A stretch of DNA of 64,000 nucleotides. It comes from Enterococcus_D sp050529585 (GTDB lineage Bacteria > Bacillota > Bacilli > Lactobacillales > Enterococcaceae). Below, in pieces: positions 1 through 8,472 of the stretch. The notes under the pieces are model-generated. The model was not told the DNA's origin, searched no databases, and was given only the letters and a program-made list of their open reading frames with translations. A program made the translations under genes and the position numbers. Every line of letters begins with the position of its first letter. The stretch's first letter is position 1. The stretch spans positions 1,116,001 through 1,180,000 of the forward strand of contig NZ_CP172882.1 in assembly GCF_050529585.1 (NCBI RefSeq). The letters are read 5' to 3'.

Positions 1-89
1 ACAAATTTTTCAAGTGAGGCGATTCGTTGCGCTTTTTGCGCTTTTTTAGTTGTGCCAACAGTGGTGGTATTTTTCGATAGATGTCTCAT
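1..89 (-). CDS. Partial CDS, N-terminal 29 codons only, unrecognised
   Basis: The reverse strand has an ATG at 89 preceded by a strong AAGGAG ribosome binding site and a promoter. The reading frame stays open to the left window edge. The visible peptide begins MRHLSKNTTTVGTTKKAQKA and is rich in Thr, Lys and Arg, with no membrane segment. This is too little to assign a family. The initiation signals make a real gene likely. Confidence 0.6.
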   Translation of the reverse strand, partial: MRHLSKNTTTVGTTKKAQKAQRIASLEKF

Positions 90-122
90 GTGTATCCGCT
101 CCTTCTTATTGTGTATAGTTTT

Positions 123-151
123 ATTATACCGACAAACCGATGGAATGTCTG
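123..151 (-). promoter_or_regulatory. Promoter of the partial gene at the left edge
   Basis: On the reverse strand a perfect TATAAT lies at 123-128 and CAGACA, a weak match to TTGACA, at 146-151, with a 17-bp spacer. It sits about 35 bp upstream of the ATG at 89. Confidence 0.5.
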
Positions 152-412
152 GAAATATGCTGAGGTGAAAGAAAACGAAGACATGTAAAAATCTGCGCTT
201 CTATTGTGAAAAAATAAATTCTCATTTTTTTCGAAAATCGGTGCCCAACTTGATAAAAAATTGGATACCCAACATGCTATAAATAGTATAAGTAAATCAA
301 GTAACAACAACTGATCCCTATCATATAGCGCGGAAGAAAATTTATTTCAAATGCACATAAGAAAATATATAGATTGATTTGGTTGACGATATAATAAAAA
401 AGGGTGTATGTG

Positions 413-784
413 ATGATGGACAAACCTCAACTTTTCGATGATTCAAAAAATTATTTTGACCGTATGATGGCACACCACTTGCAATCGTGGCGCGATCAGC
501 AAAGCTCTTTGATTGGTCAATATATTGAGGACATGATTATGGAATTCGAACAAATTGTAGCCAATATCAATGGCCAGAATTTCTGGAGACTGTATCCGAT
601 TTTAATGGGAGTGGATGCACGTTTGGTCTTATTGGATTCATTGTTGTCTTTACCAAATATTGATTTGACAGAGGAAGAATTGATCCAAATGGTAGAAAAA
701 GATTACACAACGATCAACAAGGAATTTTGTGGTTATTCATTAAATGAAGAAGCGCATGAAAGTTTGTTGTTTGACGTTATCTAA
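413..784 (+). CDS. Hypothetical protein, 123 aa
   Basis: The frame has plausible codon use and an AAAGGG-type ribosome binding site about 8 nt before the ATG at 413; a GTG at 404 overlaps that site and is less likely. The product is acidic, soluble and probably helical, with no signal peptide or membrane segment. I do not recognise the family. It stands alone, with an AT-rich non-coding stretch of about 320 bp upstream (91-412) in which I see nothing beyond the divergent promoter. No function is proposed. Confidence 0.6.
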   Translation: MMDKPQLFDDSKNYFDRMMAHHLQSWRDQQSSLIGQYIEDMIMEFEQIVANINGQNFWRLYPILMGVDARLVLLDSLLSLPNIDLTEEELIQMVEKDYTTINKEFCGYSLNEEAHESLLFDVI

Positions 785-846
785 AGCTTTCATTTGTTTG
801 TATGTTTAAAACAACTTAATAATATTCATAATCATTCAAAATAACT

Positions 847-875
847 TTGAATATAGGTGAAAAGTGCGTTATTAT
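847..875 (+). promoter_or_regulatory. Promoter of the BlaI-like repressor gene
   Basis: TTGAAT at 847-852 and TATTAT at 870-875 are separated by 17 bp. The resulting 5' leader would be about 110 nt. No obvious dyad operator is seen next to it. Confidence 0.5.
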
Positions 876-989
876 AGATGTAGTTAAAAATGGTATGTCG
901 AAAAAGATATTGTGGATAGCTTATGCGCAAGCTGTCATTTATTTTTGAACAGGGTAAATGAGGAAGAAGCAAATGTGGAAGGAGTTTTT

Positions 990-1355
990 ATGGATTATTT
1001 AGATTTTTCTAAAAAAGAATGGGAGGTCTTGGTTCGATTCTGGTCGATTTCGGAGCCGCTTTGCTGCGCTGAATTTAGTGAAAAATTTGACATGAATCGC
1101 AATACAGTCCTTGCCGTTATACGTAAGCTATTGAATCATGGCATTTTAGAAATAGAAAGTATCAAAATGAGCGGTTCTGTATTAGCGAGACGGTTTCAAC
1201 CAGCTGTGACAGAATATGACGTCTTCCGACAGTTATTGACAGAAGAAAAACTTCAGACGTTGATCAAAAATGTCATCCAGTCAATTGACTCCCCAGAAGT
1301 CTGTCAACAATTGTTAGAGATGATCGAGGAGGCCCGATGCGACAAAGCTTCTTGA
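990..1355 (+). CDS. BlaI/MecI/CopY-family transcriptional repressor
   Basis: This 121-aa protein has the winged-helix fold of the penicillinase repressor family: helix-turn-helix around residues 8-60 (WEVLVRFWSI ... SEKFDMNRNTVLAVIRKL), then a wing and a C-terminal helical dimerisation part. The start at 990 is chosen because GGAAGGAG lies just before it; the open frame extends upstream to 912 without a better site. It lacks the C-terminal Cys-x-Cys motif of copper-sensing CopY. No blaR-like sensor protease or beta-lactamase is next to it, so its inducer and targets are unknown. Confidence 0.8.
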   Translation: MDYLDFSKKEWEVLVRFWSISEPLCCAEFSEKFDMNRNTVLAVIRKLLNHGILEIESIKMSGSVLARRFQPAVTEYDVFRQLLTEEKLQTLIKNVIQSIDSPEVCQQLLEMIEEARCDKAS

Positions 1356-1362
1356 TGTCGTC

Positions 1363-1415
1363 AAAAAAAACTATACCTTCACTTCTCTTTAGAGAATAGA
1401 AAGGTATAGTTTTTG
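1363..1415. terminator. Bidirectional intrinsic terminator
   Basis: An inverted repeat (AAAACTATACCTT pairing with AAGGTATAGTTTT) lies between the converging BlaI-like gene and ohrR. It has T-runs in both directions, so it can end both transcripts. Confidence 0.8.
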
Positions 1416-1417
1416 TG

Positions 1418-1888
1418 TTATTTGGGCTCTCGGCCATGCACTAATTTAACCGCCAACATTTGTAATGTGGCTGCTTCTGTTGCTGTGAGTGGAAAGAGAG
1501 CAAGTAATTTTTTGGGGATATCTTCCGCTTTATTTTTTAAAGATTTTCCTTCAGTGGTCAAAGAGATCACGACAATGCGTTCATCCTGTTCATCCCGAAT
1601 CCTGTTGAGCAAGTGTTTATCTTGCAATTTTTTGAGGACGGGAGTCAGTGTGCCAGAATCTAAACATAAGTGGCTGCCTAATTCTTTGACAGATAAATCA
1701 CCTTGTTCCCATAAGACCAACATCACTAGATATTGCGTATACGTGAGATTCAATGGCGCAAGTAATGGTTTATATTGCTTGATGATTTCCTTTGATGCAG
1801 CATAAAGCGAAAAGCAAAGTTGGTTTTCCAGTGCGAGTTCATTGAAGGGTGTTGTGTCATTCAATGGTGTGTAAATGTCCTCAGACAT
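1418..1888 (-). CDS. ohrR: OhrR, MarR-family organic hydroperoxide repressor
   Basis: This 156-aa MarR-family regulator has the N-terminal redox cysteine typical of OhrR at residue 25 (ENQLCFSLYAASKEI), followed by the winged helix at about 60-105 with the recognition part SGTLTPVLKKL and the wing RDEQDERIV. In this family, oxidation of that Cys by organic peroxides releases DNA and induces ohr. The gene starts 8 nt after the stop of ohr and is surely co-transcribed with it. The palindrome upstream of ohr closely resembles known OhrR operators, so autoregulation is likely. Confidence 0.92.
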   Translation of the reverse strand: MSEDIYTPLNDTTPFNELALENQLCFSLYAASKEIIKQYKPLLAPLNLTYTQYLVMLVLWEQGDLSVKELGSHLCLDSGTLTPVLKKLQDKHLLNRIRDEQDERIVVISLTTEGKSLKNKAEDIPKKLLALFPLTATEAATLQMLAVKLVHGREPK

Positions 1889-1896
1889 GATTGGAA

Positions 1897-2307
1897 TTAC
1901 GCTTCAACAGCTTTCACTGTCACTTCGATATTACCAGCTGTTGCTTTTGAATAAGGACAAACCGTATGGGCAACTTCTAGCAATTCTTGGGTTTCTTCCA
2001 AAGATAAACCTTCGATCGATCCTTCAAGTTCAACACCTAAAACAAAACTTGATTCGCTTTCTGCGTAAAGTGATACTTGAGCAGCTACAGTTGAAGCACC
2101 TTTGATCCCTTTGCTTGATTTCACTAAATCTAATGCACTATTGAAACATGCAGCAAAACCAGCAGCAAATAATTGTTCAGGGTTCGTTGCGTTTTCGACA
2201 CGTTTACCAGGGGCAGCAATATTTAATTCGAATGAATGATCTGGACTGTGGACCTCACCTGAACGGCCACCAGTGTTGATCATTTTTGTTGAATACATTT
2301 TTTTCAT
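1897..2307 (-). CDS. ohr: Ohr, organic hydroperoxide resistance protein
   Basis: This 136-aa OsmC/Ohr-family thiol peroxidase reduces organic hydroperoxides in the cytoplasm. Both catalytic cysteines are visible in their motifs, AAGFAACFNSAL near residue 57 and HTVCPYSKAT near 117. Length is normal for the family. The start at 2307 has a GGAG site about 11 nt upstream. It is the first gene of an ohr-ohrR operon, and its promoter is overlapped by a 24-bp palindrome, so it is expected to be induced by organic peroxides. Confidence 0.95.
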   Translation of the reverse strand: MKKMYSTKMINTGGRSGEVHSPDHSFELNIAAPGKRVENATNPEQLFAAGFAACFNSALDLVKSSKGIKGASTVAAQVSLYAESESSFVLGVELEGSIEGLSLEETQELLEVAHTVCPYSKATAGNIEVTVKAVEA

Positions 2308-2339
2308 CAGACAATCACTCCAAATTTTTTGTTTTTAAC

Positions 2340-2374
2340 AATTAAATTGTACACAATTTAATTATGCTTTACAA
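2340..2374 (-). promoter_or_regulatory. ohr promoter with overlapping OhrR operator
   Basis: On the reverse strand TTGTAA (2369-2374) and TACAAT (2346-2351) are 17 bp apart. The inverted repeat AATTAAATTGT-AC-ACAATTTAATT at 2340-2363 covers the -10 box. It matches the style of the Bacillus OhrR operator, which has TACAATT/AATTGTA half sites. Confidence 0.85.
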
Positions 2375-2474
2375 ACGAAGTGCTCATCTTTTGAGGAAAA
2401 AACCATTATGACCACAAAAAACGACCTTAGGGATCTAAGATCGTATGTGTTGTATTCGTTCTATAAGAATAAAA

Positions 2475-5015
2475 TTATGGCCGGTTGATCGGTTTGTTGT
2501 CGATGATCAAGAGGGCAATCATGACATAACCGATCCAACTATCTCTGGAGTACAATGTGTAGCGTGGTTGCCAAATGGCTGCATATTTTTGTTTATATTC
2601 CCTCAATCCCTCGAAGGAATAAAAGTGTGAGCCAAAATTATAGATCAGATAAGCGATACGCTCTTGAATAAAACTTGAACGGAAAGTACCTACATTCGCA
2701 AGTGGGGCCATGCCTAGATCGAAGGTATCTTTTCCTATTGTTTTAAAATACGCGAAGAGCTGAATAAATAAATAATCCATCGTACCGCTAGGAGCCAAGT
2801 CAGGGTCATAGCGCATCAAATCGATAGAGGCCATTTTTTCTTGATACGTGGGCATGAAAGAAGCAAAAGCTACGATTCTTCCTTCCTGATTGCGGGCAAC
2901 AGCTACAGGTGCCTGGTTTAAATAATCTTCTGAATAAAAACCAAGAGAAAATCCTTTTTCTTTGCGTCCATCTAACCACTTGTCTGAGACGGTTTGTAAA
3001 GAAGCAAAGGTGTCTGATGAAAATGGCGGTTGCAGGACGTCAAAGGTGAATCCTTCTTTGGTGATTTTATTGTTGAGGGCACGCTGCCCTTTCATCCGTT
3101 TGCCAGATAATGTGAAAGTCGAAAGATCAACTAGGGCTTTTTCGCCGAATTTAATAAAGTCATAACCGAATTCATGCAGCAACAAGACGATCTCTTCGCT
3201 GGTTTCATAAAAAACAGGGAGATAGTGCCATTGATCCATTTCTTGGATAAATGCTTGAATGGCTTCAGGAAAGCGCGCCACGTTGCCAGAAGGGTCTCCC
3301 ATCACCAAACATTTATTGTTGAGCGTAGTAAATTGGAAAAAGACTTCAGGTTCTGTTTCATTTGGATAATAAAACACTTGTTTATCTTGCAAAAAGACGA
3401 GATGACTATCGCTATTGCCGCCAAAAGTTTTTAATACGTGTTCGATCGTTTCTGTTTGTGGCGTAACACCGATTTGATGTTTACTCCCCATAAGGTAGCG
3501 GACGAAAAGCATAATGGCGAGAACGACGATCATGATGGCAATGAAGCCATGGAACCATAATTTTTCCGAAGGGAACAACAAGAAATCAATCTTGTGATGG
3601 TGCGCATGTCCCGATAGGTGGGGCATATTGTAGACGCCAATCACGACATATAAAATAGTCAAAGCACCCATCAACAAACCATCGATCGTCGCTGATTCCC
3701 ATGAATAAACCATTTGTCGACGAAATAATTCTGTTTTTGACAGAACGATGATTGCCAATAAAAAGAACAGGTATAGCATGGTAGATAGTCGGAACCCGAC
3801 GATGAAGGCATAAATGATCGTTGCTGCAATCAAACACAATGTCGGCAGATAAGCTCTTACCACGCGGGATGAGATTCCTCTGCCAGCAATAATAAAGAGA
3901 TATCCCAGAATGATGCTCGGATATTGCAAGATAAAATTCAATCGGATCGGATTGAGATGGGCGAGCCATTTGATCTGTTCAAAAGCGTCGGGAATCGTCG
4001 CGGACAAGACCAGCATAGTGCCAGTAAGATACAAAAGAATGACTTCGATTTTATGGGCTATCTCTAAACACAACTCTTTTGGCAATCCAGCAAAGCGGGT
4101 ATTGAAGGAAACACCAATATTTTTGGTGAATAATCCCACGCCAATCAAAAAGGGAATCACATAATAGAATAAACGAAACAATAATAACCAAACGATGACC
4201 GTTTCTCTTGGTATCTGAAAGGTGGTCATCCCCAGGATCATCATGATATCAAAGGTACCCAATGCGCCAGGAATCATTGAAACGATCCCGATCAACGAAG
4301 CAGCGATAAACAAAGGCAATAATTGCCAGACATCAAATGTTAGCCCCATCAACCAACCAATTGAGGCAAATGCCATAAAGACACCGGCCCATTCAAAGAA
4401 TGAGGTGGCGATCAGTAAGAGACGATCTTGTTGGCGCATTTTCCCTAAATAGGCATTCTTTTTTGATAGGCTAAGAACATAAACGATTGGGAAATATAGG
4501 CTGCCCCCTAATAACCAGATCCAATATTGCTGGATAAAGGTTGATACTGGACCAAAAAGCAGGAGAAGCAAGCCAATCAATGAGAGCATCGATAACCCAA
4601 ACATCAAATAAATAAAAATTTTCGAAAGTGCCTTTGCAATATCAGTTCCTTTTTTCTCTTTGCCGTAAAATTGGGAGCGTAAGCCGATACTGATCAGACC
4701 ACCAAAGCCAGCTAAATTATTCATTGAATTGATCATCCAACTGGTTTCGATCAGATAGCGTTTAGGCAACTGTTGGCCCAATATACGATTGAGGGCAACA
4801 TCATAACCAATCATCGGAAGCACACAAAGCAGACCAATGATAGCCATCAATAACACGCGGCCAATCGACAATGATGCAAAAATTGATTGCAGCTGTTGGA
4901 TAGAAATGGTCTTACTTAAAGATAGAAGCTCAGAGAGAACAATCACACCAACCGCAATCAAGAATAATCCTTTCAACAATTTTTGTTTCTTTTTGATCCA
5001 TTGTACGAATACCAT
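2475..5015 (-). CDS. mprF: MprF-type aminoacyl-phosphatidylglycerol synthase/flippase
   Basis: This 846-aa bifunctional membrane protein transfers an amino acid (Lys, or Ala/Arg in enterococci) from aminoacyl-tRNA to phosphatidylglycerol and flips the product outward, lowering the negative surface charge against cationic peptides. The first about 510 residues hold many membrane segments (flippase domain). The C-terminal about 320 residues form the soluble GNAT-like synthase (DUF2156), including the stretch LAPSGTMDYLFIQLF. The start at 5015 is chosen for the GGAGG site 5 nt upstream; upstream codons overlap the preceding hydrolase. One nucleotide separates the hydrolase stop from this start, so the two genes form one operon. 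The amino acid used cannot be read from sequence. Confidence 0.93.
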   Translation of the reverse strand: MVFVQWIKKKQKLLKGLFLIAVGVIVLSELLSLSKTISIQQLQSIFASLSIGRVLLMAIIGLLCVLPMIGYDVALNRILGQQLPKRYLIETSWMINSMNNLAGFGGLISIGLRSQFYGKEKKGTDIAKALSKIFIYLMFGLSMLSLIGLLLLLFGPVSTFIQQYWIWLLGGSLYFPIVYVLSLSKKNAYLGKMRQQDRLLLIATSFFEWAGVFMAFASIGWLMGLTFDVWQLLPLFIAASLIGIVSMIPGALGTFDIMMILGMTTFQIPRETVIVWLLLFRLFYYVIPFLIGVGLFTKNIGVSFNTRFAGLPKELCLEIAHKIEVILLYLTGTMLVLSATIPDAFEQIKWLAHLNPIRLNFILQYPSIILGYLFIIAGRGISSRVVRAYLPTLCLIAATIIYAFIVGFRLSTMLYLFFLLAIIVLSKTELFRRQMVYSWESATIDGLLMGALTILYVVIGVYNMPHLSGHAHHHKIDFLLFPSEKLWFHGFIAIMIVVLAIMLFVRYLMGSKHQIGVTPQTETIEHVLKTFGGNSDSHLVFLQDKQVFYYPNETEPEVFFQFTTLNNKCLVMGDPSGNVARFPEAIQAFIQEMDQWHYLPVFYETSEEIVLLLHEFGYDFIKFGEKALVDLSTFTLSGKRMKGQRALNNKITKEGFTFDVLQPPFSSDTFASLQTVSDKWLDGRKEKGFSLGFYSEDYLNQAPVAVARNQEGRIVAFASFMPTYQEKMASIDLMRYDPDLAPSGTMDYLFIQLFAYFKTIGKDTFDLGMAPLANVGTFRSSFIQERIAYLIYNFGSHFYSFEGLREYKQKYAAIWQPRYTLYSRDSWIGYVMIALLIIDNKPINRP

Positions 5016-5016
5016 A

Positions 5017-5742
5017 TTAACCTCCAACTTTTTCAAGAAAAGATAAGACTTTTGCATTAAATATTTTTGGATTTTTGCGTGCAAAGCTATGACCTTGACC
5101 TTTAACGACCATGAAATTTGCACTTGAGATACTATTTGCAATATAAAAAGAATGAGACAATTTGATTGAATCGCGCTTGCCGACTAAAATCAAGGTCGGT
5201 ACTGTTATTTGATTCAAATCAGCTGTGGTCAAACCAATCGGACGAAAAAGCAAGCCCAAAATTGGTAAAAATCCTTTCATTCCCTGAGAAAATGGGGAAC
5301 ACAGCCAAACGATTACATACTGAATCAAACTACCGATCCTAGAAAGCAACCGGACCCCTTTTGGATCGGTATTGCCAGAATTCAAAATCAAACAATGTAC
5401 ATGTTCAGGATAGCGATGGCAAAATACCATGGCTAAATTTGCCCCATCGCTAAAACCCAATAGCGAAATCTTTGAGAGATGTTCTTGTTCGATAATAGCC
5501 ATCAAGTCATCGGCCATAATCGAAAAGTCCATTTTCTTTTGTGTATTGGTGGACTTGCCATGACCACGACTATCAATCAAATACAATTGATGATGGGCGC
5601 TAAGTGCATCGATCTGATGTGCGAAATATGCACTGCTGCCGCCGTTGCCATGTAACAAAAAAAGTGGATCTCCGTTACCGATTTTTTCATAATAAAGGAT
5701 AGAGCCATCTTTCAAAGAAGCATAGCATTTTTCAACTTCCAT
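5017..5742 (-). CDS. Alpha/beta hydrolase upstream of mprF (possible aminoacyl-PG hydrolase)
   Basis: This 241-aa alpha/beta hydrolase has an oxyanion region FLLHGNGGS, nucleophile motif GFSDGAN (Ser), an Asp in LVGKRDS and a His in GQGHSF. The start at 5742 follows AGGTGAAG; codons upstream to 5790 lack a site. It is tightly coupled to mprF. In Enterococcus faecium a hydrolase beside the aminoacyl-PG synthase (AhyD) is reported to remove alanine from Ala-PG. This gene may play that part, but the link rests on gene order and fold class only; a general esterase is the alternative. Confidence 0.8.
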   Translation of the reverse strand: MEVEKCYASLKDGSILYYEKIGNGDPLFLLHGNGGSSAYFAHQIDALSAHHQLYLIDSRGHGKSTNTQKKMDFSIMADDLMAIIEQEHLSKISLLGFSDGANLAMVFCHRYPEHVHCLILNSGNTDPKGVRLLSRIGSLIQYVIVWLCSPFSQGMKGFLPILGLLFRPIGLTTADLNQITVPTLILVGKRDSIKLSHSFYIANSISSANFMVVKGQGHSFARKNPKIFNAKVLSFLEKVGG

Positions 5743-5762
5743 TTCTTCACCTACTTTATATG

Positions 5763-5792
5763 AGTATACCTTGAAACAAGTAAGATTCACAA
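5763..5792 (-). promoter_or_regulatory. Promoter of the hydrolase-mprF operon
   Basis: On the reverse strand TTGTGA (5787-5792) and TATACT (5763-5768) are separated by 18 bp, about 20 bp upstream of the chosen hydrolase start. Confidence 0.55.
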
Positions 5793-5890
5793 ATGAAAGT
5801 CAGTGATTTTATGAAAAAAATTGTTTGTTTCATTCGTTATTTAAGGTGGTAGATCAGTCACTGTCTTTCACTTGTATTTTCAGAAAATTC

Positions 5891-5948
5891 TTTACAAAAT
5901 GAATGGAATTGTCTATAATTTCAATAAATCAATTGAGAATGATTTTCA
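5891..5948 (+). promoter_or_regulatory. Promoter with Fur-like box for the ferredoxin-NADP reductase gene
   Basis: TTTACA (5891-5896) and TATAAT (5914-5919) are 17 bp apart. Just downstream, 5934-5948 reads TGAGAAT-G-ATTTTCA. This matches the 7-1-7 Fur consensus TGATAAT-N-ATTATCA at 12 of 14 arm positions. Its location over the start of the transcript fits repression by Fur under iron-replete conditions. Confidence 0.65.
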
Positions 5949-5967
5949 TTTGGAAAGGGGTACAACG

Positions 5968-6993
5968 ATGTCAGATATCAGGGATGTCTTAATTATTGGC
6001 GGTGGACCAACTGGTTTATATGCCAGCTTTTATGCCGGCTTACGTGACTTATCTGTGACAATCTTTGAAGCGCAAGCGGAGTTAGGCGGCAAAATCAATT
6101 TTTATCCTGAAAAAATGGTGTGGGATGTAGGTGCCTTACCGCCTACCAAAGGAAAGAAAGTCAAAGAACAATTGATTGAGCAAGCAAAATTATTCAATCC
6201 AATAGTGTATACGGAAACCAAAATCGTTGCTTTGACCAAAGAAAATACATTATTTTATGCAGAAGATAATTTAGGACGAATCCATGTCGGTCGTACCGTT
6301 TTGGTCTGTATTGGCGGCGGTGTGGTGTCGCCGCAAAAATTACCTTGTTTCATTCATCATACTGTCGATCATTATATTCATTATCAATTTCCCAACCAGC
6401 AAGCAATCCATGGCAAGCATTTGGTGATTTCAGGTGGTGGCGATGCAGCTGTCGATTATGCAATCGAAGCCGTTTCTTATGGTGCGAAGGTGACGTTATG
6501 TTATCGAGGTGAACATTTGAAAGCCCACGAAGCACAAGTCAAAAAATTAAAAACCGCAGGTGTTCATGTCATCATGAACCATACGATCGACGGTGTGGAT
6601 CAAGCCAAGACCCATAATATGGTTTTGACATTAAAAAATAGCTTAACTCAAGAAACCATCGCTTATGTATGCGATCATCTTTTGATCCAGCATGGATACG
6701 ATCGTGACAGTGCGTTGCTGGATCGCGTGTCATTTGATTTGGCGAAGCATGAGGACTTTTATTTAAACTGTGAGATTCCAACGAAGACCAGTCATCCAGG
6801 GGTCTTTGCAGCAGGAGATATCCATTATTTTACCGGTAAAGTCAATTTGTTGGCCGGGGCATTTCAAGATGCAGCGCAAGCAATCAATCAAATCAAACAA
6901 TATCTTGACCCAGCGAGTGTGCCGCAAGCGATGGTCTCTTCCCATAATGAGAAATTCAGCGATATGAACCATCAATTGCTGGTCAATGAATAA
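5968..6993 (+). CDS. Ferredoxin--NADP(+) reductase, thioredoxin reductase-like (YumC type)
   Basis: This 341-aa flavoprotein has an N-terminal FAD dinucleotide fold (LIIGGGPTGLYASFYAGL), a central NAD(P) fold (HLVISGGGDAAVDYAIEA) and the C-terminal FAD signature (HPGVFAAGDIHYFTGKVNLL). It lacks the CxxC pair of true thioredoxin reductases, which identifies the ferredoxin/flavodoxin reductase branch. The start at 5968 follows GGAAAGGGG; codons back to 5872 lie in the promoter. It probably supplies reduced flavodoxin or ferredoxin, and the Fur-like box suggests a role under iron limitation. Single-gene unit closed by a terminator. Confidence 0.88.
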   Translation: MSDIRDVLIIGGGPTGLYASFYAGLRDLSVTIFEAQAELGGKINFYPEKMVWDVGALPPTKGKKVKEQLIEQAKLFNPIVYTETKIVALTKENTLFYAEDNLGRIHVGRTVLVCIGGGVVSPQKLPCFIHHTVDHYIHYQFPNQQAIHGKHLVISGGGDAAVDYAIEAVSYGAKVTLCYRGEHLKAHEAQVKKLKTAGVHVIMNHTIDGVDQAKTHNMVLTLKNSLTQETIAYVCDHLLIQHGYDRDSALLDRVSFDLAKHEDFYLNCEIPTKTSHPGVFAAGDIHYFTGKVNLLAGAFQDAAQAINQIKQYLDPASVPQAMVSSHNEKFSDMNHQLLVNE

Positions 6994-7023
6994 ATCGATT
7001 TAGTCTCAATCAATAGTAAGTGA

Positions 7024-7091
7024 AAGTGATAGAGCAACTGCCTTTGTTTATACAGGAAAACAAAGGCAGTCTTGCCATATCACTTTTTTTT
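7024..7091 (+). terminator. Intrinsic terminator after the ferredoxin reductase gene
   Basis: An inner 12-bp stem (CTGCCTTTGTTT with AAACAAAGGCAG) is nested in an outer 8-bp stem (AAGTGATA with TATCACTT), followed by a run of T. Confidence 0.85.
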
Positions 7092-7226
7092 GGTTATGGG
7101 TATTCAAAAATTCGATCCACGAGAAGTGAATGTTTGCCATTCCTAAATCATTAATTCTCTCAAATAATTGATGCAACGAATGAAATTTTCAGTTATTATT
7201 TTCAAGTTGACTATTGGAGGGATTAG

Positions 7227-8096
7227 ATGAATCAAGCAAGATATGATGAATTAAAAAAGGCTGAAAAAGGAGCCACGATCAGTATTGTTGCTTATATCGT
7301 TGTCTCAGTTGCCAAACTGCTGATTGGTCGATTTGCCAACTCAGAAGCACTTTGGGCAGATGGCTTGAATAATGCGACCGATATCATTGCTTCCATAGCC
7401 GTATTTATTGGTTTGCGGGTAGCACAAAAGCCAGCAGATAAAGAACATAAATATGGACATTGGAAAGCTGAAAATGTCGCTAGTCTTGTGACTTCATTGA
7501 TTATGCTGGCCGTTGGTGTGCAAGTCTTGATTTCATCGATTCAAACGATTATCGCCGGTGAAACAGAAAGTCCTGATATGATTGCAGCTATGGTGGGGAT
7601 CATTTCAGCACTCTTGATGTATGGTGTTTACTTTTATAATAAAACATTGGCTGCTGCAGTCAAAAGTTCGGCGCTTCTAGCTGCAGCGAAAGACAATCGC
7701 AGTGATGCCTGGACGAGTATCGGCACTGCTATAGCGATTTTCGCCGCTTCGTTTGGCCTAGGTTGGTTGGATAGCCTGACGGCTATTGTTGTGGCGCTCT
7801 TGATTGTGAAAACAGCGGTCGATATTTTTCGCGAAAGTGCTTTTTCATTGTCTGACGGTTTCGATGATACGTTGGTACTTCAGTATGAGCAAGCAATCGC
7901 AACCCTACCAGAAGTTTTATTTGTTAAATCGATTCGGGGACGAATGTATGGCGCCAACGTTTTTGTAGATGTAGTGATTGCGATGGAGAAAACCTTGACT
8001 GTGGAAGAAAGCCATCAAGTGGCAGATGAAATTGAAGTCATGTTGGCAGAACAATTTCAAGTCTTTGATACGGATGTGCATATTGAGCCTGCGTAG
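7227..8096 (+). CDS. Cation diffusion facilitator, probable manganese exporter
   Basis: This 289-aa CDF-family antiporter has about six membrane segments and a C-terminal cytoplasmic ferredoxin-like domain (FVKSIRGRMYGANVFVDVVI). The transport site reads DGLNN in TM2 (Asp-x3-Asn) and DNRSD in TM5 (Asp-x3-Asp). The His of zinc-type CDFs is replaced by Asp, a pattern found in the Mn exporter MntE of streptococci. Mn2+ export is therefore favoured over Zn2+, but remains an inference. GGAGGGATTAG precedes the ATG. Monocistronic, with a terminator downstream. Confidence 0.85.
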   Translation: MNQARYDELKKAEKGATISIVAYIVVSVAKLLIGRFANSEALWADGLNNATDIIASIAVFIGLRVAQKPADKEHKYGHWKAENVASLVTSLIMLAVGVQVLISSIQTIIAGETESPDMIAAMVGIISALLMYGVYFYNKTLAAAVKSSALLAAAKDNRSDAWTSIGTAIAIFAASFGLGWLDSLTAIVVALLIVKTAVDIFRESAFSLSDGFDDTLVLQYEQAIATLPEVLFVKSIRGRMYGANVFVDVVIAMEKTLTVEESHQVADEIEVMLAEQFQVFDTDVHIEPA

Positions 8097-8120
8097 TAAA
8101 GTTATTTGCTATAGAGGATT

Positions 8121-8165
8121 AACCCGCCATCTATCAGGATTGAATCCGATGGATGGCGGGTTATT
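8121..8165 (+). terminator. Intrinsic terminator after the CDF gene
   Basis: An 11-bp GC-rich stem (AACCCGCCATC with GATGGCGGGTT) is followed by a short T-containing tail. The remaining stretch to about 8440 contains no gene I can support. Confidence 0.75.
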
Positions 8166-8472
8166 CTATACAGGTGTATGAGGTTTTTAAAAGTTTTTTA
8201 AAAGGCAGATCGCGATAATAGCAGCAAACACGCAATACCAAGTGGTGTAGTATAGTCATAAATAAACTGTCTAAACCGTTTGTCCGATAATTTTCTCCCT
8301 TCCAAAAGTATAGGCCGCTAAGAGGTATGTTATGTAGATCCTTGGTGGTTACTTTATGCGTCTATTTTATCGTGGTTGAATATACGGCAGTAGATGAATG
8401 GAAAATGACACTTTTAGAAAGACTTTTTATTAAGTATACTAGAGGAGAATATACGAAGTGAGGGATACAACT

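Noticed and set aside
1413..1805. Plus-strand 130-codon frame across ohrR
   Set aside because: Antisense shadow of ohrR; no initiation signals.
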